The notes: generated by a model not told the origin, from the letters alone. Counted from the stretch's first letter, positions 1 to 6,609 are shown. The stretch: 9,467 nucleotides of DNA from JBBKWG01 sp037968835 (GCA_037968835.1 JBBKWG010000138.1:1-9467), one strand, 5' to 3'. Program-made: numbers and translations.

Positions 1-46
1 AAAGCGCGCCAGCGTAAAGTGCGGCGTCAAATGACGTGATGGTCAC
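1..46 (-). CDS. 5' fragment of a gene after recF, possibly a LysE-family transporter (partial)
   Basis: An open frame starts with a GTG at 44-46 that overlaps the recF stop codon (GTGA arrangement) and continues past the left edge. Only 15 codons are visible, reading MTITSFDAALYAGAL. The overlap is typical of translational coupling, so the gene probably belongs to the dnaA-dnaN-recF operon. The short peptide resembles the start of LysE/RhtB-type amino acid exporters that I recall near recF in roseobacters, but 15 residues cannot prove this. gyrB, the other common neighbour of recF, is not supported by the peptide. Existence of the gene is likely; its identity is a guess. Confidence 0.45.
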   Translation of the reverse strand, partial: MTITSFDAALYAGAL

Positions 47-1143
47 GGGGACACCTCTGAGTTGCCGTCGACATCCGTCACGGTAATGGATTGTGCCCGC
101 GTGCCCAGATCGTCGAACAATTCAGGACCGGTGCCGGTCATCCACGCCTGTGCGCTGAGCGCGCAGATTTCATCGTAGAGCGCGGCTCGGCGCGCGGCGT
201 CAAGGTGGGCGGCGACCTCGTCCAGCAGTATGAGCGGCGCGGTTCCGGTGTCCTCGGACAAGGCGCGAGCGTTGGCGAGGACGAGCGAGATAAGAAGCGC
301 CTTCTGCTCTCCGGTGGAGCACTGGGCGGCGGAGACCCCTTTGGAACGATACGTCGCTTCCATATCGCAGCGATGCGGACCAACGAGCGTGCGCCCTGCC
401 CGGAGATCATCGGGACGGCTCGCGGCAAAGGCATCAAGAAGATCGGTCTCGGAATCGGGCAGAGGGGTTGCGGGGTGGGTCAGCGACAGGTCGGCGGCGG
501 GGAACGTGGTTTCGGCGCCCGATTGCGCCTCGGAAATCCGGTCGAGTGCAGCCCGGCGATTGCGCGTCATGTCCGCGCCCGCGTCCGCCATCTGTCGTTC
601 CAGGGCGTGATACCAGTGTGCGTCGCGAACCATGTCCTTCAATAGTCGGTTTCGCTCGCGCATTGCCTTGTCGTAGTTAAGCACTGCCTCGGCATGCTTT
701 GGCTCGAAGCTCATCGCAGTGCGGTCAAGGAACCGCCGGCGGCCATCGGCCCCCTCGATCCAGAGCCGATCCATTGACGGAACAAGCCAGACGATGCGGG
801 CGAGTCGGCCAAGCGCGACCTGAGGCTGCGATTTACCGTCGATACGGACCTGACGGGGCTGGCCGGGGTCGGCTTGGCATTCGATCTCGTATGATTGCTG
901 GGGCGTTTTCAGCACGGCGGACACCTTCCATCCCAACCCTTCGGGCTTGCGGGCAATGTCATCGGCGGCGGCGCGGCGCAGGCCCCGCCCTGGCGACAAA
1001 AGTGAAACCGCTTCGAGAATGTTGGTCTTGCCGGCGCCGTTCGGGCCGTGAATGGCGACGGCACGCCCGTCGAGCGCAAGGCGCGTCAGTCGGTGCGAGC
1101 GGAAGTGTGAGAGTGTCAGTTCGGTAAGGACGAGGCCGGGCAT
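43..1143 (-). CDS. recF: DNA replication and repair protein RecF
   Basis: RecF is an SMC/Rad50-like ATPase that binds gapped DNA and, with RecO and RecR, loads RecA at stalled forks and single-strand gaps. The 366-residue protein is of usual family length. It opens with the RecF-type N-terminus (LTLSHFRSH, residues 9-17), followed by the Walker A motif GPNGAGKT at 33-40. The ABC signature is STGEQ at 276-280, and the Walker B motif LILLDE ends at Asp308-Glu309. The ATG at 1143 is preceded by an AAGGG-type ribosome binding site 5-9 bases upstream. It lies 36 bases downstream of dnaN, the classical dnaA-dnaN-recF order, and its TGA overlaps the GTG of the next gene. No defect is seen. Confidence 0.97.
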   Translation of the reverse strand: MPGLVLTELTLSHFRSHRLTRLALDGRAVAIHGPNGAGKTNILEAVSLLSPGRGLRRAAADDIARKPEGLGWKVSAVLKTPQQSYEIECQADPGQPRQVRIDGKSQPQVALGRLARIVWLVPSMDRLWIEGADGRRRFLDRTAMSFEPKHAEAVLNYDKAMRERNRLLKDMVRDAHWYHALERQMADAGADMTRNRRAALDRISEAQSGAETTFPAADLSLTHPATPLPDSETDLLDAFAASRPDDLRAGRTLVGPHRCDMEATYRSKGVSAAQCSTGEQKALLISLVLANARALSEDTGTAPLILLDEVAAHLDAARRAALYDEICALSAQAWMTGTGPELFDDLGTRAQSITVTDVDGNSEVSP

Positions 1144-1179
1144 GGGCTGCCCTTTTCATGCGGCGGGTTGGCGCGTCGG

Positions 1180-2298
1180 TCAGACCCGCATGGGCATGAC
1201 GACATAGACGGCGGACAGATCGTTGCCTTCGCGCATCAGCGTTGGGTCGCCCGATGAGTTGAAGAGAAACACGGCGTTTTCGCGGTCGACCTGACTGGCG
1301 ATTTCCAGAAGATATTTGGCATTGAAGCCAATTTCGAGTGGCTCATCACTATAGGCGACTGCAAGCTCTTCTTCAGCGGCGCCACTGTCGGGGGCGTTGA
1401 CCGACAGAACCAGGCGATCCTCATCAAGCGAGAGTTTGACTGCACGCGAGCGTTCCGAGGACACCGTTGCGACCCGGTCCACGGCCTGCGCGAATTCCGC
1501 AGCGTCGACTTCAAGCCGCTTGGTGTTACCGGACGGAATGACCCGCGAATAATCGGGAAAGGTGCCGTCGATGACCTTGGAAGTCAGCGTGATGCCTGGC
1601 GTGGCGAAGCGAATCTTGGTTTCACTGACTGAAACAGCGATCTGCGCCTCGTCATCGTCAAGCAGCTTGCGTAGCTCGCCCACGGTCTTGCGCGGAACGA
1701 TTACCCCCGGCATGTTTTCAGCGTTTTCGGGCAAATCAGCGTCGATTCGTGCCAACCGGTGACCATCGGTGGCCACGCAGCGTAGCACCTGTTTGCCGTC
1801 GCCGTCAGCGACATGCAGGTAGACTCCGTTCAGGTAATATCGAGTCTCTTCGGTTGAAATTGCGAATTTGGATTTGTCGAAAAGGCGGCGTAAAACAGGC
1901 GCGGGTGCCGCGAAATTCGATTCGTACTCCGAAGAGGCCATGACCGGGAAGTCCTCGCGCGGCAGGGTTGCCAGCGAAAAGTTCGAGCGGCCAGCTTCGA
2001 CACCCAAGCGGCCAGCCGCGCCATCGTCGGTCAGAGTAACGAGCGCGCCGTCGGGCAATTTGCGAACGATTTCGTGAAGCGTGACGGCGGAAACTGTGGT
2101 TGCGCCTGCCCGCTCGACTTTCGCCGGGGCCTGATCGACGACTTCAATATCCAGATCGGTGGCGCGGAAACTGACCTGATCGCCGTCAGCCTCGATCAAT
2201 ACGTTGGCGAGGATCGGGATCGTGTTGCGACGCTCGACGACGGATTGCGCCTGACCGACAGCCTTCAGCAGTGCGCTGCGTTCAATCGAGAATTTCAT
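1180..2298 (-). CDS. dnaN: DNA polymerase III subunit beta (sliding clamp)
   Basis: The beta clamp is a ring-shaped dimer that encircles DNA and tethers DNA polymerase III and repair polymerases to the template. The protein starts MKFSIERSALLKAVGQAQSVVERRNTIPIL, the hallmark N-terminus of DnaN, and ends in the conserved VMPMRV. At 372 residues it has the standard length, covering three topologically similar clamp domains of roughly 120 residues each. The frame stays open 33 codons further upstream, but the ATG at 2298 is chosen from family length, from the conserved MKF start and because GAGGGAG lies 8 bases upstream of it. It sits between dnaA (122 bases upstream) and recF (36 bases downstream) on the same strand. 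Confidence 0.98.
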   Translation of the reverse strand: MKFSIERSALLKAVGQAQSVVERRNTIPILANVLIEADGDQVSFRATDLDIEVVDQAPAKVERAGATTVSAVTLHEIVRKLPDGALVTLTDDGAAGRLGVEAGRSNFSLATLPREDFPVMASSEYESNFAAPAPVLRRLFDKSKFAISTEETRYYLNGVYLHVADGDGKQVLRCVATDGHRLARIDADLPENAENMPGVIVPRKTVGELRKLLDDDEAQIAVSVSETKIRFATPGITLTSKVIDGTFPDYSRVIPSGNTKRLEVDAAEFAQAVDRVATVSSERSRAVKLSLDEDRLVLSVNAPDSGAAEEELAVAYSDEPLEIGFNAKYLLEIASQVDRENAVFLFNSSGDPTLMREGNDLSAVYVVMPMRV

Positions 2299-2381
2299 GT
2301 CCCACGCTCCCTCTTGTGCCGGGGGGTGAAACCTATCGGTTTTCCCATTGGGCGCAACAATTTTCGGGACTTTCGGGGCAT

Positions 2382-2410
2382 TGGCGGGGGCCGTCAAGGC
2401 CAGCCCGCCA
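2382..2410 (-). other. Strong stem-loop in the dnaA-dnaN gap
   Basis: TGGCGGG at 2382-2388 pairs with CCCGCCA at 2404-2410. An inner GGCC pair (2389-2392 with 2398-2401) stacks on top, leaving a 2-base bulge and a 5-base loop. It begins 10 bases after the dnaA stop codon in the direction of transcription. No T-run follows it, so it is not a canonical intrinsic terminator. It could be a partial terminator or attenuator, or an mRNA stabilising or processing structure that separates dnaA levels from dnaN levels. The structure is seen; the role is inferred. Confidence 0.55.
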
Positions 2411-2420
2411 TTAAGGTCGA

Positions 2421-3770
2421 TTATGCTTCCAATGAGCGGCGCAGAAGTTCCAGATCGTCGGCAATCTGACTGTCGTTCTGCATCAACTCCTCGATCTTGC
2501 GCACACCGTGCATGACGGTCGTATGATCGCGACCGCCGAAGCGACGGCCAATTTCCGGCAGGCTGCGCGAAGTAAGCTGCTTTGAGAGATACATTGCGAC
2601 CTGTCGCGGTCGCGCGAAATTACGAACGCGCTTTGGTCCAATGAGATCCGACAAGCGGATATTGAAATGGTCCGAAACCTTGCGCTGGATTTCTTCGACC
2701 GTGATTTTTCGATCCGAGGCGCGGAGGATGTCGGCCAGACAATCCTGCGTCAGTTCCAACGTGATTTCGCGACCGACGAGCGCGCCAAACGCGAACAGCC
2801 GCATTAGGGCGCCTTCCAGAACACGGACGTTGGTGGAGATCCGGTGTGCAAGAAATTCCAGGACGCCATCGGCGATTTCCAGATCGCGGAACTGGACTGC
2901 GTATTGCTCGACTTTCTGCTGAAGAATTCCGAGGCGCAGTTCGTAGTTGGTGGGATGAAGATCGACTACCAGACCCGATTGCAGGCGGCTGACGATGCGA
3001 TCTTCGATGCCGGTGATCTCGGTAGGCGCTCGGTCGGACGACACTATGATCTGCTTGTTCTGATCGACGAGAGCATTGAATGTGTGGAAGAATTCTTCTT
3101 GGGTTGCGTCTTTGCCAGCGATGAACTGTACATCGTCGACCATCAGGACGTCGACGGACCGGAACAATTGCTTGAATGCGATCATGTCCTTGTCGCGAAG
3201 CGCCTGAACAAAGCGATACATGAATTGTTCAGCTGACAAATATACGACGCGCAGGTTGGGCGACCGCTTTTGCAATTCCCACGCGATTGCGTGCATGAGG
3301 TGAGTTTTGCCCAAGCCGACGCCGCCATAGAGAAACAGCGGGTTAAAGGTGACTGAGCCGCCTTCGGCAACCCGACGTGCGGCAGCATGGGCGAGTTCAT
3401 TCGGTTTGCCGACGACGAAGGTGTCAAACGTGAAACGAGCGTCAAGCGGAGCGCCGGGAAGGTCCGTTTCCTCGCGCACGGCTTTCGGAGCGGAAGGTCG
3501 TTCGGTTTTCGTTTTCTGGGCGCTGCCTTGTCGCGGCACTGCGAATTCGATGCGGTTCACCGGCGCTCCGGCGTCGATCAACTGGCGGACGATATGATCG
3601 CCGAAATTGCGCTGAACCCAGTTGCCCATGAATTGAGTCGGGACAAGGAATGTAGCGACGCCGTCGATGAGCCCCGAAAATTCGAGAGGCTCGATCCAGT
3701 TTACGTAGTTGTTTTTTCCGACCGTCTTGAGAAGTTCTTCACGAATTTGTCCCCATATCTCGTTCGTCAT
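2421..3770 (-). CDS. dnaA: Chromosomal replication initiator protein DnaA
   Basis: DnaA binds DnaA boxes at the origin as an ATP-dependent filament, melts the duplex and recruits the helicase. The 449-residue protein shows all domains: N-terminal domain I (starting MTNEIWGQIREELLKTVGKNNY), a variable Lys/Pro-rich linker, the AAA+ core with Walker A GGVGLGKT at 149-156 and Walker B VDDVQ (Asp212-Asp213), and domain IV with the DNA-binding signature DHTTVMHG at 415-422. The start is chosen by comparison with the family. In-frame GTG (3839) and ATG (3818) codons further upstream would overlap the rhodanese gene. The chosen ATG at 3770 has only a poor ribosome binding site (GGG about 11-13 bases upstream). 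It lies 32 bases after the rhodanese gene and 122 before dnaN. Confidence 0.97.
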   Translation of the reverse strand: MTNEIWGQIREELLKTVGKNNYVNWIEPLEFSGLIDGVATFLVPTQFMGNWVQRNFGDHIVRQLIDAGAPVNRIEFAVPRQGSAQKTKTERPSAPKAVREETDLPGAPLDARFTFDTFVVGKPNELAHAAARRVAEGGSVTFNPLFLYGGVGLGKTHLMHAIAWELQKRSPNLRVVYLSAEQFMYRFVQALRDKDMIAFKQLFRSVDVLMVDDVQFIAGKDATQEEFFHTFNALVDQNKQIIVSSDRAPTEITGIEDRIVSRLQSGLVVDLHPTNYELRLGILQQKVEQYAVQFRDLEIADGVLEFLAHRISTNVRVLEGALMRLFAFGALVGREITLELTQDCLADILRASDRKITVEEIQRKVSDHFNIRLSDLIGPKRVRNFARPRQVAMYLSKQLTSRSLPEIGRRFGGRDHTTVMHGVRKIEELMQNDSQIADDLELLRRSLEA

Positions 3771-3802
3771 GTGCTTACGACCCGTCGCGTTCTTTGTTGT
3801 TG

Positions 3803-4252
3803 TTAAGACTGGTTCCATGCCAGCCCCCGTGCCTTCCACCCGTTATGGCTGGCACGGTGTCCCGCGCTATCCAGATCGCCTTCGAACCCTTCGGCTACAT
3901 TCAGACAGTTTGCGTTTATCCCGCTCATGGCGAGATGTTCCGCAACTGCATAGGCAGCCCGCAGAGACCGCGCACCAGATCGACAGAGAAACAGAAGCGT
4001 GTCGGGGTTGCCTTCCCCGATACCTTCCATCACCTCGGCGACAAAGCGCGCGTTTACGGACATGTCCGGGAAGCTGGCCCATTCCACGAAGAGCGGCGTG
4101 GCGCCAAGTTCCGTTAGATCAGGTACGCCGACGAAGTCCCGTTCGGCGCGCGTCCTGACGTCAATAAGTCGGGCGGAAGACTCTTCCCGTAATACCTGCC
4201 ACGCTGCGTCCGGAGTGACCTCCGCGACGCGCGGGCCCAGTCCCGTGCTCAT
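3803..4252 (-). CDS. Rhodanese-domain sulfurtransferase
   Basis: This is a single-domain rhodanese-like protein of 149 residues. The N-terminal half carries the LIDVRTRAER strand-loop (29-38) typical of the fold. The active-site loop is CRSGARS with Cys90 as the likely persulfide-carrying nucleophile, so it should be catalytically competent rather than a dead Cdc25-like variant. The physiological sulfur donor and acceptor cannot be read from sequence. No signal peptide or membrane segment is seen, which suggests a cytoplasmic location. The ATG at 4252 is preceded by a G-rich site (GGGGGGA) about 9-15 bases upstream. It is the first gene after the rpsT terminator and lies only 32 bases ahead of dnaA, so the two are probably co-transcribed. 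Confidence 0.9.
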   Translation of the reverse strand: MSTGLGPRVAEVTPDAAWQVLREESSARLIDVRTRAERDFVGVPDLTELGATPLFVEWASFPDMSVNARFVAEVMEGIGEGNPDTLLFLCRSGARSLRAAYAVAEHLAMSGINANCLNVAEGFEGDLDSAGHRASHNGWKARGLAWNQS

Positions 4253-4300
4253 TGACCATGTCCCCCCAAGGACGATGTGAATCGCTTGAGGAAACTAGCC

Positions 4301-4326
4301 GTCTGTTCAAGGCGCAGGCAACAGAC
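4301..4326. repeat. Inverted repeat GTCTGTT-N12-AACAGAC
   Basis: Perfect 7-base arms at 4301-4307 and 4320-4326 with a 12-base spacer lie about 50-75 bases upstream of the rhodanese start codon. It may be a hairpin in the 5' leader or a binding site for a dimeric regulator. No T-run follows on either strand, so it is not a terminator. Confidence 0.5.
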
Positions 4327-4328
4327 CT

Positions 4329-4344
4329 TTGAGCTTGACTCAAG
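4329..4344. repeat. Nested dyads TTGAG-N5-CTCAA and CTTGA-C-TCAAG
   Basis: Two overlapping perfect dyads occupy 16 bases: TTGAG/CTCAA at 4329-4343 and CTTGA/TCAAG at 4334-4344. A GANTC site (GACTC, 4337-4341) lies inside both. This is the size and form of an operator, but no known regulator consensus is claimed. Confidence 0.45.
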
Positions 4345-4370
4345 TTTGACGGTGTCGAATCTCGCAGCGG

Positions 4371-4384
4371 TGGCAAAATTGCCA
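4371..4384. repeat. Palindrome TGGCAA-AA-TTGCCA
   Basis: A perfect 6-base inverted repeat with a 2-base spacer lies 119-132 bases upstream of the rhodanese start and 26 bases past the rpsT T-run. The compact form suggests a site for a homodimeric helix-turn-helix repressor or activator. The regulator is unknown. Confidence 0.5.
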
Positions 4385-4409
4385 AACATGATCAATGAAA
4401 TGAGGGGAT

Positions 4410-4441
4410 AAAAAAAAGCGCGCCCGGCTGGACGCGCTTTT
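4410..4441 (-). terminator. Rho-independent terminator of rpsT
   Basis: Read on the minus strand, a GC-rich stem (4418-4425 with 4430-4437, one G-U pair) is extended by four A-T pairs. It closes a 4-base loop and runs into eight Ts (4417 down to 4410). It lies 20 bases after the rpsT stop codon and separates rpsT from the rhodanese-dnaA unit. Confidence 0.93.
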
Positions 4442-4461
4442 GAAACATCTGACCGGACGGG

Positions 4462-4725
4462 TCAGTTTATGGCTTTTACTCGCGAAGACATGCGCGACAT
4501 TTTGCGCGACGCGGTGTTCTTGTGGTAGAGGCCTTTGGAAACGCCGCGCATCAATTCGGGCTGAGCGGCGCGCAATGCTGCCGTGGCTGCATCCTTGTCA
4601 CCGGACTCGATCGCTTCTTCGACCTTGCGCAGATAGGTGCGGATCCGCGAGCGTCGGGCTTTGTTGATTGCAAAGCGCCGCTCGTTCTGGCGGGCGCGTT
4701 TTTTGGATTGGGGCGTATTCGCCAT
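4462..4725 (-). CDS. rpsT: 30S ribosomal protein S20
   Basis: S20 is a primary binding protein of the small ribosomal subunit and contacts 16S rRNA. The protein is 87 residues, the usual size, very rich in Lys and Arg, and starts with the diagnostic MANTPQSKKRARQNERR. The ATG at 4725 is preferred over an in-frame upstream start at 4749 because of family length and an AAAGG ribosome binding site 8-12 bases upstream. It is followed by an intrinsic terminator. It lies 164 bases downstream of the enoyl-CoA hydratase gene and probably has its own promoter in that gap, as expected for a ribosomal protein gene. A TTGACG hexamer is present there (4847-4852, minus strand) but without a good -10 partner. 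Confidence 0.97.
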   Translation of the reverse strand: MANTPQSKKRARQNERRFAINKARRSRIRTYLRKVEEAIESGDKDAATAALRAAQPELMRGVSKGLYHKNTASRKMSRMSSRVKAIN

Positions 4726-4889
4726 GTGTCTGTGCCTTTCGTCGGGCAATATGTCTTTTCAAAAAGCGCATGAAGCCCAACACCGGGTTTAGAACCGGTC
4801 GAATCTGGCCAAAGCGGGCCTCACACGCATGTAAGCGCGGCCTATACGTCAATCTGCTGGGCTTGGAAACCGAAAAGTTTGCGGTCCGA

Positions 4890-5666
4890 TCACTTGTCGC
4901 GGAACTGCGCTTCGCGTTTTTCAAGAAAAGCAGACATTCCTTCGTTCTGATCCTCAGTCGCGAACAGCGAATGAAACAGGCGGCGTTCGAATAGCAAACC
5001 TTCGCGCAAGGTGGTCTCGTAGCTGCGGTTGACAGCCTCTTTGACGGCCATGCTTGTCAGCATCGACTTCTCGGCGATTTTGTTGGCGGACGCGTTGGCC
5101 TCGTCCATTAGCTTTTTCGCGGGCACAACGCGACTTACGAGGCCCGAACGCTCGGCTTCTTCGGCCTCCATGAAACGACCTGTCAGGTGCATTTCCATTG
5201 ATTTCGATTTGCCGACGAACCTGGTCAGACGCTGGGAGCCGCCGAGACCTGCAATCACGCCCAAGTTGATTTCCGGCTGGCCGAATTTCGCGGTATCCGC
5301 GGCGATGATGAAGTCGCACATCATCGCAAGTTCGCATCCACCGCCCAAAGCATATCCAGCAACTGCAGCGATGATCGGCTTGCGGCAACGGAGAATCGCC
5401 TCGGCTTCGGGCGCGAAGAAGTCCTCCATGAACACTTCGACGAACGACTTGTCGGCCATTTCCTTGATGTCGGCGCCAGCGGCAAATGCTTTTTCCGAAC
5501 CTGTCAAAATCAGGCAACGGACCTTCTCGTTGTTGCTGGCTTCAGTAACTGCATCAGCAAGTTCGCCCATCAATTCGGCGTTGAGTGCATTCATTGCATC
5601 GGGACGATTGAGGCGGATGGTGGCAATATGGTCTTCGATTTCGACGATAATCGTCTTGTAGGCCAT
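4890..5666 (-). CDS. Enoyl-CoA hydratase (crotonase family)
   Basis: Crotonase-family enzymes of this type hydrate trans-2-enoyl-CoA to 3-hydroxyacyl-CoA in fatty acid and related acyl-CoA degradation. The 258-residue protein has the standard single-domain length. It shows the oxyanion-hole segment AAGADIKEM (62-70), the second oxyanion-hole region YALGGGCELAM (105-115), and both catalytic glutamates, Glu112 (GGGCE) and Glu132 (FGQPE). The glutamates are 20 residues apart, as in mitochondrial enoyl-CoA hydratase. The frame is open further upstream into mutM, but MAYKTIIVEIEDHIATIRLNRP at 5666 is the family start; its ribosome binding site is weak (GAAG). It lies 64 bases after mutM on the same strand. 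Substrate chain length cannot be predicted, so no symbol is given. Confidence 0.95.
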   Translation of the reverse strand: MAYKTIIVEIEDHIATIRLNRPDAMNALNAELMGELADAVTEASNNEKVRCLILTGSEKAFAAGADIKEMADKSFVEVFMEDFFAPEAEAILRCRKPIIAAVAGYALGGGCELAMMCDFIIAADTAKFGQPEINLGVIAGLGGSQRLTRFVGKSKSMEMHLTGRFMEAEEAERSGLVSRVVPAKKLMDEANASANKIAEKSMLTSMAVKEAVNRSYETTLREGLLFERRLFHSLFATEDQNEGMSAFLEKREAQFRDK

Positions 5667-5730
5667 GAGATTTCGCTTCGCGTGGTTGCCGTCAGAAGGA
5701 AGCCTTAGCATTCCGGCGCGGGGGATCAAG

Positions 5731-6582
5731 CTATCTTTGGCATCGCGGGCAGTAGAAGCTCGAGCGTCCCGACTGAACGATTCGTGCGATTTTTCCGGTG
5801 CAATCGCGGGTCTGGCAGGAATTGCCCTCCTGATCGTAAACCCGGAAGGTGTGCTGAAAATATCCCAATTCGCCATCTGTCTGACGATAGTCGCGCAGAC
5901 TGGACCCGCCCGCTTCGATGGCCTCAGTTAGAACGTCGCGGATGATTGGCACCAGGCGCTCGATGCTTTTTCCCGAAAGCCGACCTGCCTTCCGACGCGG
6001 CGAAATGCCGGCGCGGTGAAGCGCCTCGCACACGTAGATATTGCCCAGTCCCGCAACTATTGTCTGATCCAGAAGTGCCGATTTGATCGGGGTCATTCGT
6101 CCCTTGAGACGCGAAGCGAATTCGGTGCCATTGAAGGAGTTGCCAAGGGGCTCCGGACCAAGGTGGCGCAACATCCTGTGGTTTTCGACGTCACCTGTTG
6201 GCGTAAGATCCATTGCGCCGAAACGGCGAGCGTCGTTGAAGGTTATCCGCGCGCCGTTCGCCATATCGAACACAACGTGATCATGTTTTTCGCTAGCTGG
6301 GTGGTTGTGGTGAAAGTTTCCCCGAGGCGCGCCAGAGATCAGGATACGGCCGGACATCCCGAGGTGGATGATCAGGGTTTCGCCGGTCGAAAGATCAGCA
6401 AGTATATATTTAGAGCGGCGACGAAGCGCTGTGACGCGGGCACCGGCCAGTCGTTCTGTCATCCGCTCGGGCAGCGGCCAGCGAAGGTCGGGACGTCGCA
6501 CCTCGGCCGACGCAATCAACTGCCCTTCCATGACGGGCAACAATCCGCGACGGACCGTCTCGACCTCGGGCAGTTCGGGCAT
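5731..6582 (-). CDS. mutM: Formamidopyrimidine-DNA glycosylase (Fpg)
   Basis: MutM removes oxidised purines such as 8-oxoguanine and formamidopyrimidines from DNA and cleaves the strand by its lyase activity. The 283-residue protein starts MPELPEVETV, giving the catalytic Pro2 and Glu3 after Met removal. It carries the conserved Lys58 (RRRSKY), the HLGMSGR loop, the NIYVCEALHRAGI helix-two-turn-helix region and a C-terminal zinc finger with Cys256, Cys261, Cys278 and Cys281 plus Arg273. The first Cys pair is spaced C-x4-C instead of the C-x2-C of E. coli, which I recall as usual in alphaproteobacteria. The ATG at 6582 has GAGGGA about 11 bases upstream. It is divergent from ubiE and upstream of the enoyl-CoA hydratase. 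Confidence 0.97.
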   Translation of the reverse strand: MPELPEVETVRRGLLPVMEGQLIASAEVRRPDLRWPLPERMTERLAGARVTALRRRSKYILADLSTGETLIIHLGMSGRILISGAPRGNFHHNHPASEKHDHVVFDMANGARITFNDARRFGAMDLTPTGDVENHRMLRHLGPEPLGNSFNGTEFASRLKGRMTPIKSALLDQTIVAGLGNIYVCEALHRAGISPRRKAGRLSGKSIERLVPIIRDVLTEAIEAGGSSLRDYRQTDGELGYFQHTFRVYDQEGNSCQTRDCTGKIARIVQSGRSSFYCPRCQR

Positions 6583-6609
6583 CGCGTCAAAATCCCTCGG
6601 GTGTGTGCA

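Larger units (their letters stand above)
4253..4409 (-). promoter_or_regulatory. Likely control region for the rhodanese-dnaA operon
   Basis: These 157 bases lie between the rpsT terminator and the rhodanese start, and the only other gap before dnaA is 32 bases long, so the main promoter of the operon should be here. It contains three inverted repeats (4301-4326, 4329-4344, 4371-4384) and GANTC sites at 4279, 4337 and 4357. No convincing -35/-10 pair could be picked out. A single near-match to a DnaA box (TTATCCCCT, minus strand, 4403-4411) overlaps the terminator end and is not convincing. The location is strong inference; the individual sites are unproven. Confidence 0.55.

Noticed and set aside
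91..645. Long plus-strand open frames opposite recF
   Set aside because: They are shadows of the high-GC recF coding sequence, show no recognisable domain, and lie fully antisense to a conserved gene.
2329..2342. Small dyad AAACC-N4-GGTTT upstream of dnaN
   Set aside because: Five-base arms are expected by chance at this scale, and there is no supporting promoter next to it.
2299..2397. 33-codon N-terminal extension of dnaN
   Set aside because: The frame is open, but the clamp family starts at MKFSIERS and a good GAGGGAG site lies just before 2298. The extension spans the intergenic hairpin.
4253..4409. Chromosomal origin next to dnaA
   Set aside because: There is only one imperfect DnaA-box-like 9-mer at the terminator end, with no box cluster and no AT-rich unwinding region. 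The other gaps in the dnaA-dnaN-recF block are equally bare.
4726..4889. Promoter for rpsT at TTGACG (4847-4852, minus strand)
   Set aside because: The -35-like hexamer is good, but no acceptable -10 box lies 16-18 bases downstream; the nearest candidate (TTACAT) is only 12 bases away.
4861..4889. Terminator after the enoyl-CoA hydratase gene
   Set aside because: Only a short bulged stem is possible and no T-run follows, so read-through toward rpsT is likely.
5726..6582. Unusual C-x4-C zinc finger in MutM
   Set aside because: All four Cys and the finger Arg are present, and this spacing is, as far as I recall, normal in alphaproteobacterial Fpg proteins, so it is not a defect.
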